From NCBI RefSeq assembly GCF_022024275.1, contig NZ_CP091804.1, forward strand, positions 1,364,001 to 1,428,000: 64,000 nucleotides of DNA, in the 5' to 3' direction. Shown here one piece after another: positions 6,312 through 14,631 of the stretch; the stretch's first letter is position 1; every line of letters starts with the position of its first letter. The notes beneath the pieces were generated by a model. That model searched no databases, had not been told where the DNA came from, and was given only the letters and a program-made list of their open reading frames with translations. The translations under genes and the position numbers were made by a program. The stretch comes from Sphingopyxis sp. BSN-002. Its GTDB lineage: Bacteria; Pseudomonadota; Alphaproteobacteria; Sphingomonadales; Sphingomonadaceae.

Positions 6312-8603
6312 TTAGAAGCGATAGCTCAGCGACACGCTCGCGTTGCGGCCGGGCTGGGTATAGGCGTCGGTGACCGTCGAGGTGGACGCGAGGCCGCGGA
6401 CGTCGCTCCACCAAGCATATTTCTTGTCGAGGATGTTGAAGACGCCGCCGCGCAGCGTCAGCCCGTCGACGATCCGGAAATAGGCGGTCGCATCGAGGAT
6501 CGTGAAGGCGTCGGGGCGGAAGCACGACGGGGTGCAGACGCCCGTCGTCCGCGATGCTTCCTTGCGCGCGCTATGCGTCATGATCAGCTGACCGCCGAAG
6601 CGACCGTCCGAGGCCCGATAGCCGACGCCGGCGACGAGCTTGAGCGGATCGATCGTCGAGAGCGGCGCGCGGGCGCCGCCGGGCTCGATGATATCGCCCT
6701 TGGCATAGGATAGGGCGAGCGTCGCATAGAGGCCGGAGGACGCCCGCCCCTCGAACCGTGCTTCCGCGCCCTTGACGCGAACACGATCGAGATTGACGAA
6801 TTGATAGACAGCCGGGTCGGCGGGGGTGAAGCTGCCGCTCACCACTTCCTGGCTGATGAAGTCCTTGTAGCGCGCCGAGAAGGCGGTGAGGTCGAGGCTG
6901 ACCGCGTTGCTGGAGAAGCGCAGGCCGCCCTCGAAGCTTTCGCTCCGCTCGGGGCCAAGGTCGGGGTTCGGGCGCGAGGTGTAGCCGAAGGCGAGATTTT
7001 CGAAGAACTGGTTCACCTCGCCCGGTTCGGGCGCCTTGAAGCCGGTCGCATAGTTGGCGAACAGGCGGACCTCGTCGGTGATCTTGAACACCGCGCCGAA
7101 CTTGGGCGAGACGCGCGAGCCGTCCTGGCCGGCACCGGCGAAGGTCGGCAGCAGCGGGTCGTTCTTCGGCGACAGCTTGTACCAGTCGAAGCGCAGCGCC
7201 GGATAAAGGAGCAGGCGGCCGTCGGCGATCGAGATTTCGTCGCCGATGAACAGCCCGGCGCGGGTGAAATCGGTGCTGGGGAAAGCGCGCGTCGGGAAGA
7301 CTTCGCCCGCCGGCGGCACGGTACCGTCGCGCAGCCCCTGCTGGCGCGTCTGGCTGATGTCGCCGCCGAAGACGAGGCGGTGATTGATCGATCCGGTCGC
7401 GAAGTCGGCGCGGGCGTCGGCGGCGGCACCGATCACGCGGTTCTCGAAGGTGTTGAGACGGGTGCGGTCGACCGCGGGTGTGCGGTCCTCTTCGGTGTAC
7501 TGGCGGTCTTCGCCGTCCTGCCAGTACGCCGCGACACGCGCGAAATCGATCGTGCCCTCGCCTTCCCAGCTCCAGTCGAGCGAGACGCGCTTGCGTTCGC
7601 CGCTGTCGAAGCCTTCGAGGCGGTCGACGCTGGACGTGATCGTCCCGGCCGCATTGCGGGTCGCGGTGACGCCGGTCAGGCCGTTGGTGTAGAGGTTGGT
7701 GCCCAGATATTCGCCGGTCAGCCGAAGCTTGTGGCCGTTCGCGGGATCATAGACGATGCGTGCGAGCGCCGCGTTCGACCGGCCGTCCTGCGGGTTGGGC
7801 AGGGTACGCTGCGGGCCGGTGCCGGGGACGAGACCCGAAGTCCCGGCGGTGCCGACCGGAAAGACGATTCCGGGATTGGTGCCCTTGTTGTCGAGCTCCT
7901 GCCAGTCGCGGCGCGTATAGGCCGCCATCGCCGACCAGTCGCCGCTGCGCCCGGCGAGGATCGCAGTTTCGCTGAACTCGTTATCTGCGCTGCTGAACGC
8001 ACCGCGGACGAGGCCACCGACATTCTTCCCCTCTTCGAGGAAGTCCGCAGGGTCGGATGTGATGAAGCTGACCGCACCCGCAAGGCCGTCGCTGCCGTAG
8101 AGCGCCGACGAAGGACCGCGCAGGATTTCCACCGACTTGATCAGGCCAAGGTCGACATAATCGCCGCGACCCGAAGCCTGCGCACCGAAGCTGAAGCCGT
8201 CGGGCACGCGAATGCCGTCGACCTGGATCAGCACACGGTTGCCGCCGATACCGCGGATGTTGAAGCTGTCATTGCCCGCACGGCCGGTCGCGCCGAGCGC
8301 GGCGCCGAAGCGTGCGGGCTGGCGCTGGACGCTGACGCCGGGTTCGAAGCGGATGAGATCGCGGATGTCGGTGACCAGTTCGTCGGCGATCTGCTCGTCG
8401 GTCTTGACGGTGACGGTCACCGGCAGATCCTCCGCATTGGTCGCGATCCGCGTCGCGGTCACGACGATCTGGTTCTTGCGGGCAGCCCAATAGTCGCCGT
8501 CATTGTCCTGCGCGAACGCCGGCTGCGCGATGGCAGCGAGCGCAAGGCCCAGTGCGCTGCCCGCAGCGAGGCGGGTGGCGGACGACGAATATCGGATAAT
8601 CAA
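6312..8603 (-). CDS. TonB-dependent receptor, heme/hemoglobin/transferrin type
   Basis: A protein of 763 residues: signal peptide (1-31, QPAFA), TonB-box-like NQIVVTATR, plug domain with FNIRGIGGNRVLIQVDG and RGPSSALYG, and a 22-strand barrel ending SLSYRF. In the barrel, GFKAPEPGE around residue 517 followed by NPDLGPERSES is the FRAP/NPDL signature of heme receptors, although no His lies between the two motifs here. It should import heme or heme-protein iron across the outer membrane. The start is TTG 8603, supported by AGGGGAAG just upstream and by the signal peptide. The DUF6607-like gene follows. Fur-box-like dyads precede it, so iron repression is likely. Confidence 0.92.
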   Translation of the reverse strand: MIIRYSSSATRLAAGSALGLALAAIAQPAFAQDNDGDYWAARKNQIVVTATRIATNAEDLPVTVTVKTDEQIADELVTDIRDLIRFEPGVSVQRQPARFGAALGATGRAGNDSFNIRGIGGNRVLIQVDGIRVPDGFSFGAQASGRGDYVDLGLIKSVEILRGPSSALYGSDGLAGAVSFITSDPADFLEEGKNVGGLVRGAFSSADNEFSETAILAGRSGDWSAMAAYTRRDWQELDNKGTNPGIVFPVGTAGTSGLVPGTGPQRTLPNPQDGRSNAALARIVYDPANGHKLRLTGEYLGTNLYTNGLTGVTATRNAAGTITSSVDRLEGFDSGERKRVSLDWSWEGEGTIDFARVAAYWQDGEDRQYTEEDRTPAVDRTRLNTFENRVIGAAADARADFATGSINHRLVFGGDISQTRQQGLRDGTVPPAGEVFPTRAFPSTDFTRAGLFIGDEISIADGRLLLYPALRFDWYKLSPKNDPLLPTFAGAGQDGSRVSPKFGAVFKITDEVRLFANYATGFKAPEPGEVNQFFENLAFGYTSRPNPDLGPERSESFEGGLRFSSNAVSLDLTAFSARYKDFISQEVVSGSFTPADPAVYQFVNLDRVRVKGAEARFEGRASSGLYATLALSYAKGDIIEPGGARAPLSTIDPLKLVAGVGYRASDGRFGGQLIMTHSARKEASRTTGVCTPSCFRPDAFTILDATAYFRIVDGLTLRGGVFNILDKKYAWWSDVRGLASTSTVTDAYTQPGRNASVSLSYRF

Positions 8604-8620
8604 TTTTCTTCCCCTGCTTG

Positions 8621-8639
8621 ATTGCGATTGATTCGCAAT
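8621..8639 (-). promoter_or_regulatory. Fur-box-like dyad upstream of the heme-type receptor
   Basis: ATTGCGA-TTGAT-TCGCAAT is a perfect 7-5-7 palindrome of 19 bp, the length and A/T-rich centre of a Fur box, 18 bp before the TTG start. A fur-family gene is present in this window (12413-12835). Confidence 0.6.
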
Positions 8640-8680
8640 AGCCGCGCTCTAGGGGGCCGAATACCGGGGGTCAATATGCT

Positions 8681-8699
8681 ATTGCGAATCGTTCTCGTA
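8681..8699 (-). promoter_or_regulatory. Second, weaker Fur-box-like site
   Basis: Shares ATTGCGAAT with the site at 8621 but its right arm is imperfect (TCGTTCTCG). On the minus strand a TTGACC that could be a -35 lies just downstream of it, so it would sit upstream of the promoter. Assignment is tentative. Confidence 0.35.
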
Positions 8700-8820
8700 A
8701 ATAGCAGCCTATGACCGGGCGCGCGACCACCAGCCGGAAGCGAAAGCAAGGTCGGAAAGACAGGCCGCGACCGGTTGCGGACATAAATCCTCCCCACTTG
8801 TGGGGAAGGACTTCTCTCCA

Positions 8821-8909
8821 TCGTCACCCCGGACTTGACCCGGGGTCCGCCTTGTCTTTCGACGTTGCGCAAAAGGAAGGCGGATCCCGGGTCAAGCCCG
8901 GGATGACGA
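8821..8909. repeat. Inverted palindromic repeat pair A
   Basis: Arms 8821-8853 and 8877-8909 are inverted copies with five mismatches over 33 bp. Each begins or ends with TCGTCA and contains a CCCCGG..TTGACCCGGGG-type core that is itself partly palindromic. The 23-nt middle is unrelated. It looks like a dispersed REP/BIME-like element common in sphingomonads. Confidence 0.8.
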
Positions 8910-8947
8910 AAGTCCGGTATCAACCGATTGCGGACGATAGAGATGTG

Positions 8948-9014
8948 CACCCCGGCGAAAGCCGGGGCCCATGATTTCACCAGCGTACTGGGCCCGGCTT
9001 TCGCCGGGGATCAC
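8948..9014. repeat. Inverted palindromic repeat pair B
   Basis: CCCCGGCGAAAGCCGGGG starts near 8950 and an inverted partner, CCCGGCTTTCGCCGGGG, lies at about 8992-9008. The flanking GCCCA/TGGGC also pairs. Each core is a palindrome around GAAAG/CTTTC. The family is as in pair A but with a different core. Confidence 0.75.
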
Positions 9015-9037
9015 ATGAGGTTTGCCCCAACTTCATC

Positions 9038-9116
9038 GTCATCCCGGCGAAGGCCGGGATCTCGCCGGTGCGTCATCTCGAAAGGGTGAGACCCCGGCCT
9101 TCGCCGGGGTGACGGT
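9038..9116. repeat. Inverted palindromic repeat pair C
   Basis: CGTCATCCCGGCGAAGGCC starts at 9038 and its inverted partner CCCCGGCCTTCGCCGGGGTG lies at about 9092-9111. The spacer includes GTGCGTCATCTCGAAAGG. Cores are palindromic around GAAGG/CCTTC. This is the third of three adjacent pairs. Confidence 0.75.
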
Positions 9117-9165
9117 CAAGGAGGAAGCGTCCGCTTCCTACCCCAAAAGCGCCGCTGTTCCTGCG

Positions 9166-10170
9166 CTAGGAGCCCGGCCCCTCATAGGCTTCGACGATCC
9201 GTCCGACGATCGGGTGGCGGACGACGTCGGCGCTGGTGAAGCGGCTGACGTTGATGCCCTCCAGCCCTTCGAGCCGCGCGACCGCATCGGCAAGGCCCGA
9301 AGTCGCGGGCACCGGCAAGTCGACCTGCTTGGGGTCGCCGCAGATGACCATACGGCTGTTCATGCCGAAGCGGGTCAGGAACATCTTCATCTGCGGGATC
9401 GTGGTATTCTGCGCTTCGTCGAGGATGATGAAGGCATCGGCAAGCGTCCGCCCGCGCATGAAAGCCAGCGGCGCGATCTCGATCTCGCCCGACGCGATGC
9501 GGCGCTCGACCTGCTCGGCGGGCAGGCAGTCGTGAAGCGCGTCGTAGAGCGGGCGCAGATAGGGATCGACCTTTTCCTTCATGTCGCCGGGCAGGAAGCC
9601 GAGCTTCTCGCCTGCCTCGACCGCGGGGCGCGACAGGATCAGGCGCTGGACGCTGCCGGTGATGAGCTGCGCGACCGCTTGAGCGACCGCGAGATAGGTC
9701 TTGCCGGTGCCCGCCGGACCGAGCGCGAAAATCACGTCGTCGCGGGCGAGCGCCTGCATGTAAGGAACCTGCGACGGCGCGCGGGGAACGATCGTCTTCT
9801 TGCGCGTGCGGATCATCACCGGCGGCGCTTCGTTGGCGTCGTGGCGGATGATGCCGTCGAGCGTCGGCTGCGCCGACATTGCGATCACACCGTCAACCAT
9901 GCCGCTGTCGACCTCCTGCCCCTGTTCGATGCGATTGTAGAGGTCGGTAAGGACATCACGCGCCCGCGCGGCGGCTTCGGCCTCGCCCTCGATCTGCACG
10001 CGGTTGCCGCGCGCCGAGATATAGACGCCGAGGCGGTTTTCGATCGCGACGAGGTTGCGGTCGAACTCGCCGAAGAGGATGCCCAATAACTGCGTTCGCT
10101 CATATTCCGCAGTCAATCGGACGCGGTCGCCGGGTTCGGCGGGGGATGCTGCGAGCGGGCGTTTGGACAT
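9166..10170 (-). CDS. phoH: PhoH-family ATPase / RNA-associated protein
   Basis: A protein of 334 residues. An N-terminal RNA-binding-like part (about 1-115) precedes the P-loop ATPase with Walker A GPAGTGKT (near 147) and Walker B FIILDEAQN (near 246), then GDPKQVDLP. PhoH-like proteins are cytoplasmic ATPases tied to phosphate starvation and, through their usual neighbour ybeY, to 16S rRNA maturation. The ATG overlaps the miaB stop (TGATG), so it is in the miaB operon. A TTG one codon upstream is less likely. ybeY, corC and lnt, which commonly follow phoH in sphingomonads, are absent downstream. Confidence 0.95.
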   Translation of the reverse strand: MSKRPLAASPAEPGDRVRLTAEYERTQLLGILFGEFDRNLVAIENRLGVYISARGNRVQIEGEAEAAARARDVLTDLYNRIEQGQEVDSGMVDGVIAMSAQPTLDGIIRHDANEAPPVMIRTRKKTIVPRAPSQVPYMQALARDDVIFALGPAGTGKTYLAVAQAVAQLITGSVQRLILSRPAVEAGEKLGFLPGDMKEKVDPYLRPLYDALHDCLPAEQVERRIASGEIEIAPLAFMRGRTLADAFIILDEAQNTTIPQMKMFLTRFGMNSRMVICGDPKQVDLPVPATSGLADAVARLEGLEGINVSRFTSADVVRHPIVGRIVEAYEGPGS

Positions 10171-11510
10171 CAAGCCTCCTGCAATTGGCGCAAAATAGCG
10201 CCCAGACTGTTCGGACCTGCCGAAGTGATTTCGACGTCGACCATATCGCCGATCGTCAGCCCCGGCGCGGTGACATGCACCGACTGGAGCCAGGGCGACT
10301 TGCCGATCAGCTGGCCGTCGTGCTTGCCCTTGCGTTCAAGGAGCAGGCGCGTCGTGCGGCCGACGGTCGCCTGGTTGAACGCCTGCTGCTGTTCGTTGAG
10401 CAGCGCCTGCAACCGCTGGAGCCGGTCGTTCATTACGGCTTCGCCGATCTGATCGCCCATCGTCGCGGCAGGTGTGCCGGGACGGCGCGAATATTTGAAG
10501 CTGTACGCCATCGCATAATTGGTCGCGCGAACGATATCGAGCGTCGCCTCGAAATCTCCTTCGGTCTCACCGGGGAAGCCGACGATGAAGTCGCCCGAGA
10601 TCGCAATGTCGGGACGCGCGGCGCGGACCCGCTCGATGACCTTGAGGTAGCTGTCGACCGAATGGCTGCGGTTCATCGCCGCGAGGATGCGGTCGCTGCC
10701 CGCCTGCACCGGCAAATGGAGGAAAGGCATCAGCTTCTCGATCTCGCCATGCGCGGCGATCAGCCCGTCGGTCATGTCGTTCGGATGGCTGGTGGTGTAA
10801 CGGATGCGTTCGAGGCCGTCCTCGCGCGCGAGTTCGCGGATGAGGCCGTCGAGGCCGATCGCGCGGCCCTTCTCGTCCTCGCCATCCCACGCGTTGACGT
10901 TCTGGCCGAGCAAGGTGATCTCGCGGACGCCGCCCGCGACGAGCGCGCGCGCCTCGGCGATCAGGTCGGCGAATGGCCGGCTGATCTCGGCGCCGCGCGT
11001 GTAGGGCACGACGCAATAGGTGCAGAATTTGTCGCAGCCTTCCTGCACCGTCAGGAAAGCGGTCGGGCGCTGGCCGCCCGCGCGTTTCGGCAGCGCGCCG
11101 AATTTGCTTTCGAGCGGCATGTCGAGGTCGATCGCCTTCTCGCCCCGTTCGGCGCGTGCGATCAGCTCGGGCAGACGGTGATAGGCCTGCGGGCCGACGA
11201 CGACATCGACGCTCGGCGCCCGGCGTGCGATCTCGGCGCCCTCGGCCTGCGCGACGCAGCCGGCAACCGCGATCGTCGGCGTGCTGCCGTCCTCGCGCTT
11301 GAGCCGGCCGATGTCCGAATAGACCTTCTCGGCCGCTTTTTCGCGGATGTGGCAGGTGTTGAGCACCACGAGGTCTGCCTCGGCGCCCTCAGCCGCGGGC
11401 ACATAGCCTTCAGCGCCCAGTACCTCGGCCATGCGCTCGCCGTCATAGACGTTCATCTGGCAGCCGAAGGATTTGACGTGGAAAGTCTTCGCGGGAGGGG
11501 TAGCGGTCAT
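10170..11510 (-). CDS. miaB: tRNA-2-methylthio-N6-dimethylallyladenosine synthase
   Basis: A protein of 446 residues of the methylthiotransferase family. The UPF0004 domain has three Cys (C17 in SFGCQMN, C53 in NTCHIREKA, and AGCVAQAEG). The radical-SAM motif [16 protein letters not shown] follows, and a TRAM domain closes the protein. It adds methylthio to i6A37 of tRNAs reading UNN codons, using two 4Fe-4S clusters. ATG 11510 gives the canonical N-terminus ([15 protein letters not shown]). It is part of the plsC-miaB-phoH gene run on the minus strand; plsC ends 49 bases upstream. Confidence 0.97.
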   Translation of the reverse strand: MTATPPAKTFHVKSFGCQMNVYDGERMAEVLGAEGYVPAAEGAEADLVVLNTCHIREKAAEKVYSDIGRLKREDGSTPTIAVAGCVAQAEGAEIARRAPSVDVVVGPQAYHRLPELIARAERGEKAIDLDMPLESKFGALPKRAGGQRPTAFLTVQEGCDKFCTYCVVPYTRGAEISRPFADLIAEARALVAGGVREITLLGQNVNAWDGEDEKGRAIGLDGLIRELAREDGLERIRYTTSHPNDMTDGLIAAHGEIEKLMPFLHLPVQAGSDRILAAMNRSHSVDSYLKVIERVRAARPDIAISGDFIVGFPGETEGDFEATLDIVRATNYAMAYSFKYSRRPGTPAATMGDQIGEAVMNDRLQRLQALLNEQQQAFNQATVGRTTRLLLERKGKHDGQLIGKSPWLQSVHVTAPGLTIGDMVDVEITSAGPNSLGAILRQLQEA

Positions 11511-11559
11511 GCAGCCCCGATAGAGGATGGAGCGGCGGAAATGAAGGGGATTCGGCCCG

Positions 11560-12441
11560 TCATGCGGCAGGCTGTTCCGCTTCGTAGCGCACCGGCGCGA
11601 CATTGTGCGGGAACGGGCGCAGCGGCTTGCCGAGCGACGCGACCAGCGCGTCCTCGATCCGGCGCCGCGCCTCGGCGGTGATCGCCTTGCGTCCCGGAAA
11701 ATCCCGCGGATGAAAGGGCTCGAGGAAATGGATGTGCAACCGGAACGTCCCGGGCCGCGCGAGGATGCGCTTGGCATTGTCGAGGCCCTGCTCGACCCCG
11801 ATCCAGCCGATCCATTCGGCGATCGGGCCATAATCGAGCATCACCGGCTGGACGAGCACCGCAGGGGGCGGCGGTTCGAGAACCTGCATCATCGAGGTTT
11901 TGAACGGCAGCAGAGACTGGCCGTCGGTCGTCGTTCCTTCGGGAAAGACCGTCACCGACCAGTTGTCGGCGAGCGCTTCGCGCAGGCGGTTGATCTGATC
12001 GGCGACCCCGCCGCGATCCTCGCGGCTGACGAAGACGGTGCGGTTGAGGCGGCAGAGCCAGCCGATCACCGGCACCTCGCCGAGTTCGGCCTTCGCGACG
12101 AACGCCGTGCCGCTCGCGCCGGCGAGCGAGAGGATGTCGACCCAGCTGACATGGTTCGAGATAAAGAAGACGTCGCGGCGCAGCGGCGTGCCGTGCTTCG
12201 TCACACGCGCGCCGACGATCCACGCCGCGAGGAACAGGAACAGCTTCGGAAACGGCGATCCGTAGCGAAAGATGCGATAGAGATAGTGGAGCGGCACGAG
12301 GATCAGAAGCGCGAGCAAAAGCAGCAGCACCCGCCACAGGATGCGCGCTTTCCCCCTCAGCGAAATCGGTGCCGGATGTCCCGCCGCGATTGCGGCACGG
12401 ACAGCAATGGCGTCAGTCTTTGCGGTCGAGCCGGACGCCAT
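11560..12441 (-). CDS. plsC: 1-acyl-sn-glycerol-3-phosphate acyltransferase
   Basis: A protein of 293 residues. Hydrophobic helices at about 35-75 are followed by the acyltransferase motifs NHVSWVD (HX4D, near 95) and [10 protein letters not shown] (near 165). It transfers a second acyl chain to lysophosphatidic acid at the inner membrane in phospholipid synthesis. The ATG lies 29 bases inside the 3' end of the fur-family gene, so translation is probably coupled to it. No later ATG is available before the first helix. It sits between fur and miaB, a common sphingomonad order. Confidence 0.93.
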   Translation of the reverse strand: MASGSTAKTDAIAVRAAIAAGHPAPISLRGKARILWRVLLLLLALLILVPLHYLYRIFRYGSPFPKLFLFLAAWIVGARVTKHGTPLRRDVFFISNHVSWVDILSLAGASGTAFVAKAELGEVPVIGWLCRLNRTVFVSREDRGGVADQINRLREALADNWSVTVFPEGTTTDGQSLLPFKTSMMQVLEPPPPAVLVQPVMLDYGPIAEWIGWIGVEQGLDNAKRILARPGTFRLHIHFLEPFHPRDFPGRKAITAEARRRIEDALVASLGKPLRPFPHNVAPVRYEAEQPAA

Positions 12442-12835
12442 AAAGCTCCATACGATGGTCGACGAGGCGGAAGCCCAGTCGCTCGGCGATGACCTTCTGC
12501 AACGCCTCGAGTTCGGGATCGACGAACTCGATCACCTTGCCCGTTTCGACGTCGATCAGATGATCGTGATGCGCCTCGGGCGCCGCCTCGTAACGCGAAC
12601 GGCCGTCACCGAAATCGTGACGGTCGAGAATCCCCGCCTCTTCGAACAGGCGGACGGTGCGATAGACGGTCGCGATCGAGATGCCGCTGTCGATCTTCGA
12701 CGCGCGCTCATAGAGCGTTTCGACATCGGGATGATCCTCGGAATCGGAGATCACGCGCGCGATGATGCGGCGCTGCTCGGTAATGCGCAGCCCCTTTTCG
12801 TGGCAGAGTGCTTCGAGGTCGATGGTACCGGACAT
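12413..12835 (-). CDS. fur: Fur-family metalloregulator
   Basis: A protein of 140 residues. The winged helix GLRITEQRRIIARVI..ATVYRTVRLFEEAGIL is followed by the dimerisation domain with the metal motif HHDHLIDVETGKVIEF. There is no C-terminal CxxC zinc site, as in many alphaproteobacterial Fur/Mur proteins. It is expected to repress iron-uptake genes with Fe2+ and could control the receptor at 6312-8603. Separating Fur from Mur (manganese-responsive) is not possible from sequence alone. A GGAAAGG-like site lies just before the ATG. Overlap with plsC indicates an operon. Confidence 0.93.
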   Translation of the reverse strand: MSGTIDLEALCHEKGLRITEQRRIIARVISDSEDHPDVETLYERASKIDSGISIATVYRTVRLFEEAGILDRHDFGDGRSRYEAAPEAHHDHLIDVETGKVIEFVDPELEALQKVIAERLGFRLVDHRMELYGVRLDRKD

Positions 12836-12911
12836 GCGGGCCTTTCCTGCAGAGATGCAGTCGGATCTTTATGGTTGCGGACTGTATAGGCACGGCCCGC
12901 CGATAGGACAA

Positions 12912-12935
12912 GGGCGGCACCTTGCGGCACCGCCC
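12912..12935 (-). terminator. Hairpin after the mucR-like gene
   Basis: GGGCGG (12912-12917) pairs with CCGCCC (12930-12935), with two more G-C pairs across an inner mismatch and a TTGC loop. It is placed 27 bp after the MucR stop on the minus strand. No strong T-tract follows. Confidence 0.45.
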
Positions 12936-12961
12936 CTCGTCGTTCCGGCCAAGCGGAAAAC

Positions 12962-13393
12962 TCAGACTTTCCGCCGCTTGCGGCCGCCGCCGCGTCCCTT
13001 TGTGCCGAGGCCGATTTCCTTCGCCAGCGCGCGGCGCCTTTCGGCATAATTGGGTGCAACCATCGGATAGTCGGCGGGCAGGCCCCATTTCGCGCGATAG
13101 TCGTCGGGGGTCATGCCGTAATGCGTCATCAGGTGGCGGCGCAGCATCTTCAGCTTCTTGCCATCCTCGAGGCAGACGATGTGGTCGGGCTTGACCGAGG
13201 CGCGAATCGACACCGCGGGAACGGGCTTTTCCTCGACCACCTGCTTTTCGCCGAGGTTCGACAACGCGGCATGAACATTGTTGATCAGGATCGCGAGGTC
13301 GGAAATTGCGACGCTGTTATTGCTGACATGCGCCGCGACAATATCGGCGGTCAACGTAACGAGCATTTCATTGGTGTCGGACTGGTCGGCCAT
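12962..13393 (-). CDS. mucR: MucR/Ros-family zinc-finger transcriptional regulator
   Basis: A protein of 143 residues. The N-terminal oligomerisation helix region (LTADIVAAHVSNN..DLAILINNVHAAL) precedes the Ros/MucR zinc finger (CLEDGKKLKMLRRHLMTHYGMTPDDYR), with one Cys, an Asp in place of the second Cys and the two His residues. The tail is basic (GRGGGRKRRKV). MucR proteins are H-NS-like silencers of AT-rich DNA that control exopolysaccharide, motility and cell-cycle genes. The 135 bp upstream are noticeably AT-richer than the surroundings, consistent with autoregulation. Confidence 0.95.
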   Translation of the reverse strand: MADQSDTNEMLVTLTADIVAAHVSNNSVAISDLAILINNVHAALSNLGEKQVVEEKPVPAVSIRASVKPDHIVCLEDGKKLKMLRRHLMTHYGMTPDDYRAKWGLPADYPMVAPNYAERRRALAKEIGLGTKGRGGGRKRRKV

Positions 13394-13528
13394 GGGGATG
13401 TTATTCCTTGTTTTTATCGACGGGCGGCATGGGCTTAAATATCAGGAATTGCTGCGATCCAAGGCAGTTCATGCCATTTTGGATGCATTTCCGCAACCGC
13501 TTTACCCGCGCATCCTGCAATTGGCTTC

Positions 13529-14008
13529 TTACTTTTCGGTAATATTCGACGACCTGCGCATGGTAATCGCATCGCGAACCACACCATCGGCGCCGCGATA
13601 ATAGGCAGAACGTCGGCCGCATTCTGAAAAGCCCGTACTGCGATAGAGATGTACGGCATCATTGTCGGCACGCATTTCGAGAAAATAGTCTTCGGCACCT
13701 TCGGACTTCGCCCATGCCTGCCAGTCGGCCATCAGCGCGGCGCCGACCCCGCGCCCGCGCGCTGCCGGATCCACACCGAGGAGCAGCAACTCGCTTTCAG
13801 GCCCCGCCATTCGCGCAGCGGAAAAACCGCAGGGCTCGTCGCCGTCCCAGGCAAGGCAGACGCGCGCCGAAGGCAGCGCGAAGAGCGTCAGCAGCTGCGC
13901 GGTGCTCCACGCCTCGCCATAGGCGGGGTCGAACGCGGCATCCATGACGCGCATCACCGCCGAAATATCGGCGATGCGCGCGGTCGCGAGATGGACGGTC
14001 GCGGTCAC
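13529..14008 (-). CDS. rimI: Ribosomal-protein S18-alanine N-acetyltransferase
   Basis: A protein of 159 residues of the GNAT fold. LLLGVDPAARGRGVGAALM is the acetyl-CoA binding V/RxxGxG/A motif, and FLEMRADNDAVHLYRSTGFSECGRRSAYYR is the RimI-typical motif B. It acetylates the N-terminal Ala of ribosomal protein S18. The start is GTG 14008 in a GTGA overlap with the tsaB stop, and tsaB-rimI coupling is widely conserved. It is the last gene of the NifU-nitroreductase-tsaB-rimI run. Confidence 0.93.
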   Translation of the reverse strand: MTATVHLATARIADISAVMRVMDAAFDPAYGEAWSTAQLLTLFALPSARVCLAWDGDEPCGFSAARMAGPESELLLLGVDPAARGRGVGAALMADWQAWAKSEGAEDYFLEMRADNDAVHLYRSTGFSECGRRSAYYRGADGVVRDAITMRRSSNITEK

Positions 14009-14631
14009 GGCAGCGCCATCGGCTTCGCGTCGGGCGCGCGCCCATAGATCGGACTCGGGTCGGCGAACATCGCCGCGGTGGGAAGCGAGGGAAAGGCGCG
14101 CGCGTCGGGCAGCATCAGCACCGCTGTGCCCGATCCGCGCCGCGCAATAAAGGCCTCGGCGCGATTACCGACGACGAGCGCCGTATCCGTCAGCACCGCC
14201 TCCTCGGGGAGCAGCGAGCGCAGATCGGCCTGCGGTGACAGGTTTGCGTCAAATGGCTGCACGAACCATTGCCCGTGACCGCCCTCCATGACGACCAGCG
14301 CGCCGCCCGCCGGGACGATCTGATCGGCCGCCGCCGCCGCAACGAGCGCGAGCGTCGAGAACCCCTGGACGGGAACGCCCCAGCCGAGCGCAAGCGCACG
14401 CGCCGCCGCAACCCCGATGCGGACGCCGGCAAAACTGCCCGGACCGCAACCGACGGCGATCGACGCGGCGCGCCCGCCATCGGCCAGTTCGGCAATCAGC
14501 GGAACGAGCCGCTCGGCGTGGCCGCGGCCGAGAATTTCATGGCGGAAATCGACGACACGCCCGTCCTCGATCAGCGCGACCGAGCAGGCCTCGCTGGCGC
14601 TATCGACGACGAGCGTTCGTCCTTCAGACAA
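14005..14631 (-). CDS. tsaB: tRNA threonylcarbamoyladenosine synthesis protein TsaB
   Basis: A protein of 208 residues of the ASKHA (Kae1-like) fold. The N-terminus SEGRTLVVDSASEACSVAL and IAVGCGPGSFAGVRIGVAAARAL are characteristic of TsaB (YeaZ). It scaffolds TsaD/TsaE in making t6A37 on ANN-reading tRNAs. The only start that gives the family N-terminus is TTG 14631, which overlaps the nitroreductase stop by 8 bases. An open frame continues further upstream but has no family similarity. The stop overlaps rimI. Confidence 0.92.
   Translation of the reverse strand: MSEGRTLVVDSASEACSVALIEDGRVVDFRHEILGRGHAERLVPLIAELADGGRAASIAVGCGPGSFAGVRIGVAAARALALGWGVPVQGFSTLALVAAAAADQIVPAGGALVVMEGGHGQWFVQPFDANLSPQADLRSLLPEEAVLTDTALVVGNRAEAFIARRGSGTAVLMLPDARAFPSLPTAAMFADPSPIYGRAPDAKPMALP

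Larger units (their letters stand above)
8604..9165. other. 562-bp intergenic region carrying palindromic repeats
   Basis: No credible gene lies here. The left third holds the receptor promoter and Fur-like sites. From 8821 to 9116 there are three successive pairs of inverted palindromes (listed separately). Short open frames across the repeats translate to repeat-derived peptides and have no start signals. The region separates phoH from the receptor gene, where I would expect ybeY. Confidence 0.8.

Noticed and set aside
6801..8621. 606-codon frame antisense to the heme-type receptor
   Set aside because: Same composition artefact; the receptor's plug and barrel motifs on the minus strand are unmistakable.
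8711..8974. Small frame across the palindromic repeats
   Set aside because: The peptide is made of repeat translations (HPGLDPGSAL); no ribosome binding site.
8821..9116. CRISPR array
   Set aside because: Repeats are inverted, internally palindromic and of three different types; no regular spacers and no cas genes.
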